A DNA stretch of 21,426 bases from Hypsibius dujardini (taxonomy: Eukaryota; Tardigrada; Eutardigrada; Parachela; Hypsibiidae). The DNA lies in contig LRSR01002047.1 in NCBI GenBank assembly GCA_001579985.1, positions 1 through 21,426 on the forward strand. Reading direction: 5' to 3'. Numbering within the stretch: the stretch's first letter is position 1; each line of letters opens with the position of its first letter. The notes beneath the pieces were generated by a model. That model had not been told where the DNA came from. It ran no database searches and saw only the letters and a list, made by a program, of their open reading frames with translations. The translations under genes were made by a program, and so were the position numbers. Below are positions 8,655 through 17,600 of this stretch, in pieces.

Positions 8655-11600
8655 CTGTAACAATAACATTGTTATGATATATCAAGGTAAACACCGCCAA
8701 ACGAACATACAACCAGGGAGAGAGAGAGATAATCGGTCAGGCAGACAAACGTAGTGTTAGAAAACAGACAGACAAGTACATACACACATGCAGAGATACA
8801 GAGAGAGAATGACAGACATTGAGTGTGACAGACGGACAAATGGAGTTTCGGACAAATGGGGAGCTAAAAGGCAAAGAGCCAGAGACAGATACAATAGGCA
8901 AGAGCGGAGGAGAGTTGCGCGCATACGAAAACAAACGTTGGTAACGAAGGCAAAACATGTTTTTGTATATCTCCTACTTACCGGAACGAGCCTCCATGAG
9001 GGTTTGAAGGAAGGTCGGAGGCGTTTATGCACGACCGCGGTCTGGACGGCCTCATTAGTGGGCGAGGTGCCGAGCTCCTCCTCCAGGGGCAGCCTGAAAA
9101 TGCCCACGATCTCTTCGCGCGTGAGCTGCGTCCGCGACAGGATCTCCCAGAGGACAAGGCCGCACGCGTAAACATCCACCCGCAGGAAGGAGACCACGTT
9201 GAGGGAGATGGCGCCCTCTAGCAGTTCCGGCGCCATGTATCGGCGTGTGCCCACCTGGAGAATGATTAGAGCATCACAATCACATTCGTATAATATAAAA
9301 GGCGCAATTACGAAATGGACACGTATTTTCCTTAAAAGATCCTCGATAGACAAATGGAAGACAATACCAAAAACGAAAAGCATACCGTTTACGTATTGCC
9401 TACGTATTAGACATATAAATATAACAGGGGCATAATATTACCTACTTTACTGTCTTTTTTTTCTTTATTAGAAATCTTAAATATAATCTTATTAATTTCG
9501 GTCTTTAAAATGCAGTTCGAATTAGAGCTAAGTTCTGTAGGGTTATTTTTGTTATTTTAACACAAACCTTCCTATACAACTCACCAAGACAAGGAATAAA
9601 GTTTAAACGCAGAAATAGTTCAATTGTAAGTGAATAAGCCAGTGCTTGATTGCTGATTAATTCGATAAGGCTCACAACAAAACAAATTATTGGTGGGCAT
9701 TTTCGTTCAAGTTAATTTTCTTTTAAAAAGGGTAAAGTGTGTTCTTGGTATAAAGCGAAAAGGCCACCAAAGTTAAATAATTCAAAATTTTCTCCAATAT
9801 TTCAAACCAAGTGAGTGAACGTACCTGGCCGTGCTTATCGCCGATGCGTTCGTCCGCCTCGAAGGACGTTGCCAGGCCGAAATCCGCGATACACGCCGTC
9901 CCGTCCGCCTTGATGAGCACGTTGGTGGACTTGAAGTCGCGGTGCGCGATCGCCGGCTTCCCGTCCGAGTCGTGGAGGAAGGCCAGACCGGCCATCATGG
10001 AGCACATGACAGTGTCGGCCTCTTCATTCGAGATGGTACGACCCTTGAGCAGGTCCACCAATGAGCCGCGTGGATGGTACTCAGTGACGAGGAACATGCG
10101 CGACTCTGCCGCGCGCTGTCCCGCCAAAATGAACCGCAGAATGTACAGATGCGGATTGGGCATAAGGAAGTTGTGGTAGATGTGGACCTCGTTCTTCCAG
10201 GAGGCCAGCTCTGTGGCCGGGGTGATTTTCACGGCGACAATAACCTGGAGTAAGAAAAAAAACAGATTATTTAAATGCACACTTGAATTTAATTATAATA
10301 GGAAGTAAACATCAATTAGCAACGTTTATTACTGTATTATTTAACTCAATTCAATTTCATTTAATTTTCAAAAGCTAAAGCTAGTCTTTCGACTAACAGG
10401 TATTCAAATACCTCTTTGAATGTGATTAAAATATTAAACAAATATCAATTAAAAGCAAAGTTTGGTATTAATTAATCAGTACTTTATAAGTTGGTTCAAT
10501 TATTTTCAAAATAGCTAATTTTTCGACAAACAGGTATTTAAATACATATTTAATGAATTTGATTAACCCTCTGGTTGCCGGGTGTTTTAGGTATACGGGT
10601 AGTGCTGGGTCAGCCAAAGTTGGCTTAAATAGGGAAAGTACCTAACTTGTATGGTTAACATGAGGAGGGTTCATTTGGCACTTTCCCTGCTCGGTTAGTG
10701 CCGTACCGTCAGACGGCGCTGTTGCGCCTCCACACAACAACCTGACAACAGCTGACATTTTGCCAATAGGGAATCAAAACATCTTCCTAGTGAGTTCACT
10801 TTTTTCATTCCGCTCTCGATTGCTTGTTTATTTCATTTTCAACTGGATTCCATTGGTATGGTCGTTGGCTAAGACCCTTTTTAATTTCGAAGCCCGGAAT
10901 TTTTTTTCAGCACGCACCGCAAGTTAGTATACATGCCATTTAAGTTTAAGCCAAGTTTGGCTTAATGAGTTCTCACCACTTCCGAAAGTTTTTTTCAAAA
11001 GTTTTTTTTACTTTATATTTTACGGTTTTGTTAGAGGATCAAAGCAAACACCGTATCAAAAAAGTGCAAATGCTCGATGAGCAAATGGAGTTTGAAGGAA
11101 GAATTAAGCCAGTGTAAGCTGACCGGCACTCAGAGGGTTAAATACAAAATAAGTATCCTTTCAGCAAAGTTTATGATTATTCAGGCCATACTCTCCAAGT
11201 CAATTCAATTTATATTAATTTGTTTTCAAAAGATACAGTCAGTTTTTCAACCCTTAAAAAGGACCACTACTCTAAATATAACATAAAGTAAAGATACTTA
11301 AAATGAATTCTCGGTGTCCATACACTAGTAAAATATGCCCGAAAATACATTAAAAATATTTTACTTGAAATCAAATACCACTTTTGGCCATTAATATATT
11401 GTAAATATTTCTATGCGAGTCAGCATTTTTGAATTTGACTAGGGAGATTGTGAACTCTGCTGAACTAGGACCCCTGGACAGACCACATGCATGCCTGCCT
11501 GGGTGACTCTTGTCTAAATCACTTTTGGACAGGGAGACAAAAAATGGTCGACCGGCGCACTTCTGTCAATCAAAGACTAACTTGGGTCGTCGTCGTTTTC

Positions 11601-14600
11601 AATTTCACACACACACCTGACCTTCCCCGCCTCACCACACGGAGAGAACGGTTCCTGGGTCGCGGACGAGCCCTAGATGTTCGACATGTGAGTACGTCAA
11701 GGGCTAACAAAAAATGCAAATCGTGCACGAGTTATCTTCGGAAAGTTTCGCAATCTCGGCTATTGCTGATAAAATACGTCGATAAAATTCCCTGAGGTGT
11801 ATGCTGTGAGGCAAAAGTCTAGCTCAAATAGTTGAAAATAGAAGTGGAAGGCAACACACAATGATGAGGCAAAATGTGAAGCACAACTCAAATACAAACA
11901 GAAGAGGACAGTTCACATTTACAGTCATACAGAAAAATGGTAGTCATACCGATAGGCGGACAGACAGACATTCAAACATTGACAGACAGACAGATAGATT
12001 GACAGACAAGCAGACACACAGAAAAGAAAGCAGACAGACAGGCACGTAGACAAGCAGACAAATAGACAGGCAGGTAAACAGGCAGACGACCAAAACAGTC
12101 AGGCAGACAGACGGACAGACAATTAAGACAGGCGGACACAGACAAAACTTTGGCTTTTCGTAATTTTTCGCCGGTAGTCCAGTCCAGTCAACCGGATTGT
12201 GCAAAGTCCTATACTTGCTTCCTCAAGGACTCATTGCGAATAACGTAGATAATTTTACAAATAAGGTAAAGCAAAATATTCGCAGAGGCTGAATGCCCCA
12301 ACGATGCATAGACGTCTAAAAATTGAAAATAAATGCCTGAAAGGATCGAGCCTGATTTTGCTCCGAGAGATCAGGCAATCAATCACCGTCTGTTCGCGCT
12401 ACCTCATCCATCAAGCCTCAACCCCCCCCCCAAACCGATCCAAACTCACCTCGCCCAGTCGACCCTTCCACACCTCCCCATAGCGGCCCATGGCCTTCCG
12501 CTCAAGCAGCGCGAGATTCTTCAGCAGCACACACCCGTCCTGGTCGGCGTACTCGGCGGCCATCAAGGGGGCCATCATCAGCGGGCTCTCCGCGTCGTAC
12601 GGCACCTTCTTCCCGTCGCTGCCGAGCAACTGCCGGCGGAAGAAGCGGAACGCAAAGTACCCCACCAGCAGCAGCAGCAGCAGGCAGATGAGCACAATCA
12701 CCGCCACCAACGTGGTCGTTAGCGAGGACCACGTTAGCGCCAGCGGCTCCACCGAGCTCCTCGTCGTTCCTTCCGCCGGTGGTTGAATGACGGACGGTGC
12801 GACGCTCTTCTCCGACGAAGCCAGGTCGGATGTGGCCGGGATGACGATAGGGTCCTCCTTAACGGGCTGGGCGTCCATCCAGACGACACCGGTGCGGTTG
12901 AGGGCGCGGAACTCGTGGTCCAGCAGTTGGTCAACGTGGGGACGCGGCTTGGCGTCCCCGAGGCGCACCAGCTGGTTGCAGTGATGCCCGGTGCAGCAGC
13001 AAAAGTGGATCTTATCTGTGCGGGAGTTGGCGCAATAGGAGCGGTTGCAGGCGTGGTCCTTCTGCCAGCAGCCCTGTTTCTGGATCACCACATCGCCCTG
13101 AAAGTGAAAGGGAAAAAATGCGTAAATATAATAATAAAACGTGTTCCACACAATTCCTTAATCAAGCAATAAGAGTAAACGGAAAACTGGGACAATTTTA
13201 ATCTTCAGATGCCATTTGCTGTACGCGCAAGTACGATCGACATATACTCTAAAATAGTGTACGTTAAATGTGGATTTTGATTTTAAACTAAATTGAAATT
13301 CACCACGTAACCAGCGTCTGATTTTAAATATAAATTATTAATTTAAAATCACCGCCAATTTAAAATGGTTGCAGATTATATAACTTCAACTAAGTTTAAA
13401 AATTCAACACCTTACTATGTGTTAAAGTGCAGCAATCAATAAAATCATTGTCAATCACAAAATCAGAATATTTGTGTGAAAATTAATTGAACATTCCGCG
13501 AGGAGGAACACACAGTACATGTACACCCACAATCAAAAGCCGTCGAGTAACCGATTCATCAATCAACGACCACCGCGCTAACGCCAAACCAGCACATCAA
13601 TCAAGGCAAATGAAAATCAACCGACTAATAGAAGGCAATTACGCTGGAACGTAACGTAAATTCGCTAAATTCGTCCGACAATGGCTTTATCACTGGTGTT
13701 GATGTACTGTATGTAAGTAAGGGTGTGAGAGCTGTCACATAAGAAGCAAACACACACACGGACATACAAACATTCATTTTCAATCTCAACAACACTACGT
13801 ATTAACCATCTCTTTTGCTCCCTTCTCATGTTTCTCCGGGACCCTCAACACACAAAATTAGCAGCACATACCCCACTCCGCGGCACTCCTGTGTATCGTG
13901 TGTGGGGTAGGACTCTCGAGGGTGTCTTGAAACAATTTAGCCACATTTGCGCACAGTTCCATTCATCCAGCCCTGACCGTTCATCTTAATTTCACATACA
14001 CCAGATGCTTCCTTCGAGTGTTGTGTATTGCGTATAAGCATAGGAGTATACAGTATTGTATACCACACACTCCATACAGCCGGAAGCCGATTCATTTCCC
14101 CAGGACTACTATTCATATGATCTCTGCTAGGGGTTGACTCTCCTTCCCTTTTTCCCTCAGCGGCGGTGTGCGTGAGTCACACCGCACTTCCGGCCGGCCA
14201 TATGTTGTTTAGTACTAATCCTGACTAGGATCGGTCAGTGTTATCACCGAAGCCGGGTAAAACCATCTCTCTCTCTCTCTCGATGTCATCAGCGCTACCC
14301 ACACCCCACGGACAAACCTACCAGTCCGCTAGTCCAATGAGCGATACGGATCGCCGCAATTGCCAATGAATGAATGACTCAAATCTTCCATTAAGGCGGA
14401 ATCACACCACACCATCCAACTCAAGACACCAATCAATAGTAAAACGAAACGAAAACTCTATCGCATCAAACAGGCAATACGTCAATCAACCGATCGAATC
14501 GGTACATCAAATCAACCAATCAATAGCCCAGCAACGCGAACAATCAGACACCTTAACCAATTCTTGAACAGTCTGCAAATCCAATGACCGACAGGGATCG

Positions 14601-17600
14601 CCGCAACGCCAATAAATGACTGAGGACTAAATCTTTCATTGCTCAATTAAAAGCGAAATCAAAGTACCGTGCATTAAAGCAAATCAACACACCAATCAAT
14701 TATCCATCGAAACCAATGCTGTTACGGCTGTGTGGCTGTGTGGCACTGAATATTTGTCAGAACTTCTCACGAATAGCCATATTTTTTTACAACATTTTTC
14801 ATTTTCGTCGTTGAAATTCTCCAAATTAACTTTATTCTCAGGAACCCCCCCCCCAAAAAAAAACTAAAAACAGCACTGATGGAAACGAAAACTCAATCAA
14901 ATCAACCCAACAATACATCAATCAACTAAATGAATCAACACATCAATCCACCATCAAAGCAATCAGTCATACAATCAACAAACGATCAGGCATCTCAACC
15001 AATCGTTTAATCAATCAGCGTTGACTCGAGCAACAGTATTCAGTTGTATATATTTCAACGTCTTCTTCATCGTGCGTGTGCATTAACATACCTCGGCGGT
15101 CTCCTTCCAGAATGTGAAACACGCGGGGTCCGTGTCTTCGGGCGGGCAGAATTCCAGCAGGCCGCGTCGGCAGGCATCCGGGTTGGTCTTGCACTTTTGG
15201 TCGTCATAGCCGTTACAAACGAGCCCGTCCGTCCATCCCAGCTGCCAGTTGAGGAGAAACACTGCAATCACATAAAAAAACACCGCCGTTGATGGTACTG
15301 CTGTCGTCCTCGTCGTACTAGCAGGATGCGGCATAATTTTTTCTGCTATCCTCCAGTAATAATAATAACACCAAAAACAACGACAAAAACGTTCGGAATC
15401 GGCGAAATACAAAAAAACATCTTTAGGGACAACAAATTTGTTTGTTTGTGTGTGTAAACCTATGATGAAAAAAGCCGCATTGACTCTTCTTGAATACCAA
15501 GTACGAGGCGCAAAGTTTTCGGTGATGTTCCGCAGAAATGGAGCGTCGTCACCAGCATAGCAGCATATCACCATGGACCCTGAACTCACATGACTGTTTG
15601 CGTGGTGTGTGTGTGAGGAAAAGCAAAAACAAATCAACGCCCCATGCTCTCATCTCACAATAAGCAGCCTAGGCATGTGCCACACAGCTTGTCAAAAGTC
15701 ACGTGTCAGGTGGGTTGTAACGGAAACTGACTATTGACTTTCCGCTCTCTCTGGATCGAGGTGGGTAACGGAGATCCGATCTCCCTGCAGGCTAAATTTA
15801 ATCAAGATCCAATTGTATGATGCCCCCGGTGTGTGTATGCTGCAGCGATGACAACATTTACGGGAAGCCACCTAGGGACCCCACCTCACAGGCTCACACA
15901 CAGCAGGAGTGTGACTGTGCTGACACGACGACGTCGACATGTGTATGAGGTGAAATGAAGCAGGTCATGTCCTCATTAGGTACCTTCCCCTTGGCTTCGC
16001 GTAGGCTCATCGCTTAAACTTTAACGAGGAGAGCGCCTAATTATGACTAGATGACAATTATCTTATTCGTTAGTTAAGATAATTGTTAAAAGAAAAAAAA
16101 TTAAATCTGCAGCTCCGATATATTATAATGTGATGATAATTAAATTCAGTTTTTTTAAAAGAAATTAATGGAAATTTTTCTGGCCAAATCAATACTGACG
16201 CTGCATGAATTATTATTAAGTGATTAAAATAAAAAAGGGAAGCCTGATTCTAGGTAAAATAGTAAATTTTTTCATTTAAACGAAAACCCATAAAAAAATA
16301 TGTTGTAAGGATAGGATATTGCTGATTAGGAAAACAATAGCCCTGTAGGCCAAACCGATGGGTTACAATTGCGCACTTTCCTCAGTTAAGCTAAATCAAT
16401 TATCCGGTAAAAACCACAGAGGAAAGCGCCAAACAGAAACCAACCGAGAGTTGGTTCAGTTTGTATCATTATAACCGTAAAACAAGCAGATGTCAATAAA
16501 TCAAACACAATTCCCGGGAAATTTGGTCATGCTATCTATCACACGACATCTCCGTCGTCGTGTATACGCTAGTACGTGTACGTGACTTTGCCGATTTCGC
16601 GGATTCTTGACCTGATTCGCAATGCTGGTGTGGTACATTAAACACCCGAATGAAACGGACCGACTGATTCGAGACAAAACTGCATCCTTAAAACACACAC
16701 ACAAACTGCCCCTGCCTGCGCCAGCTTGCAAAATTCCAAAGCACGCGCGGTCAAATCGTTTTATCGCATTTCTCGTGCTCATATTATAAACGGTAATTAG
16801 AAGCACAAAACGACACATTAGAAGCAGTGACGATTTTCGAGAAAGAGAATAAACTGGTATTTATTTCCTAAGAGTAATTTTTCAAAATTGAACTAACACA
16901 AAAAGGGGTTCGGGTCAGGAAATTTGGGATCAGGGGAGATGGCAGAGTAACCTTAAATGGCCTTTGCTGGGCTGGCTAAAACCAATGCATACACATAGAG
17001 CAAGAGCGGATTGAGGCGGGATGTGTGTGGACGTGAATGCCAAGCGGAAGTTCAATCGATCCGCCCGGGGACCAAATAAACGGCAGGGAAACTGCAACGC
17101 TTGTTGCCTGCCTTCTGCTGATCAGCTGTCGACGAGTCCGACGACCCACGTCATCCCGATCTAGCGTGTGACTGTGTGTTGTGTAAAATGTAAATCGGAT
17201 TTCCACGCTACTACACATGCCCACACCCTATATCAGGCATCACATCACAGTCACGACTGAAGAAGAAAAAAACTGCTTATGTTGGCATTAATGAAGCTGC
17301 TGCACATGACGACATTGGGATAGACTAATAGTAGTAGTACAATAATCCTGCGGAATGACCATTTTTTTTGCGCCTTCCATGTATGTGTGTGACTGTGCGC
17401 GCAACACGACGAGAGGGTTTAGAGTTTTTGAAGGCCACTCACATGAAATGAAACGATTCACGGAATGGCACCACGGCATACGCGATCAGGGCGACAAAGT
17501 GGGTCAGACCATACACTACATCATACGTGCGTTTAGTTCATAAATCCGAGTTAACCCCATAGCATGAGGTAGGAGTAGGACCTACCAAGACTCACAGTCG

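Larger units (their letters stand above)
10563..11141. mobile_element. Non-autonomous piggyBac-type element (MITE) with TTAA target duplication
   Basis: TTAA at 10563-10566 and at 11138-11141 flank a 571-bp body (10567-11137). The left end is CCCTCTGGTTGCCGG; the right end, reverse-complemented, is CCCTCTGAGTGCCGG, matching at 13 of 15 positions. TTAA duplication with CCC-starting inverted ends is the signature of the piggyBac superfamily. The body has no open frame long enough for a transposase, so any movement needed enzyme supplied elsewhere. Near-twin palindromes AGCCAAAGTTGGCT (10612-10625) and AAGCCAAGTTTGGCTT (10948-10963) lie inside. Copy 1 of the surrounding tandem repeat keeps the unoccupied TTAA (10426-10429). 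Confidence 0.85.
10351..11290. repeat. ~134-bp tandem repeat in ACVR2 intron 3 (two full copies and a partial third, split by a transposon)
   Basis: Copy 1 carries CGACTAACAGGTATT at 10390, copy 2 CGACAAACAGGTATT at 10524. Both continue through GAATxTGATTAA; beyond the inserted element copy 2 resumes with AGCAAAGTTT and a TTCAAT-rich end matching copy 1. A partial third copy (tcaattcaatttatattaat, then a decayed anchor near 11248) follows. Measured without the insert, the period is about 134-149 bp. Confidence 0.7.
10245..12449 (-). other. ACVR2 intron 3 (2,205 bp)
   Basis: GTGAGT...CTCCAG, phase 0. Holds a degenerate ~134-bp tandem repeat split by a piggyBac-type element (10563-11141) and a degenerate GACA repeat at about 11955-12145. 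The rest (11290-11950, 12150-12449) shows no recognisable feature. Confidence 0.9.

Noticed and set aside
8788-9171. 127-residue plus-strand open frame
   Set aside because: Opposite ACVR2 exon 5 and the GACA repeat; composition driven by those.
11077-11286. 69-residue open frame at the right end of the piggyBac-type element, as a transposase remnant
   Set aside because: It crosses the element's boundary and TTAA into the tandem repeat and shows no DDE-transposase motif.
11944-12204. 86-residue Cys/Leu/Ser/Val-rich minus-strand open frame
   Set aside because: Translation of the degenerate GACA repeat.
12490-13172. Plus-strand open frames of 98-129 residues opposite ACVR2 exon 3
   Set aside because: Antisense of a well-supported receptor exon; no independent similarity.
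15083-15637. ACVR2 starting within the 184-residue open frame, e.g. ATG at 15334 (MPHPAS...)
   Set aside because: A strong acceptor (ttatgtgattgcag) ends at 15262, and a separate exon at 19759-19798 with ideal Kozak context, upstream in-frame stop, donor and matching phase completes a better signal peptide. An alternative promoter using 15334 is not excluded but unsupported.
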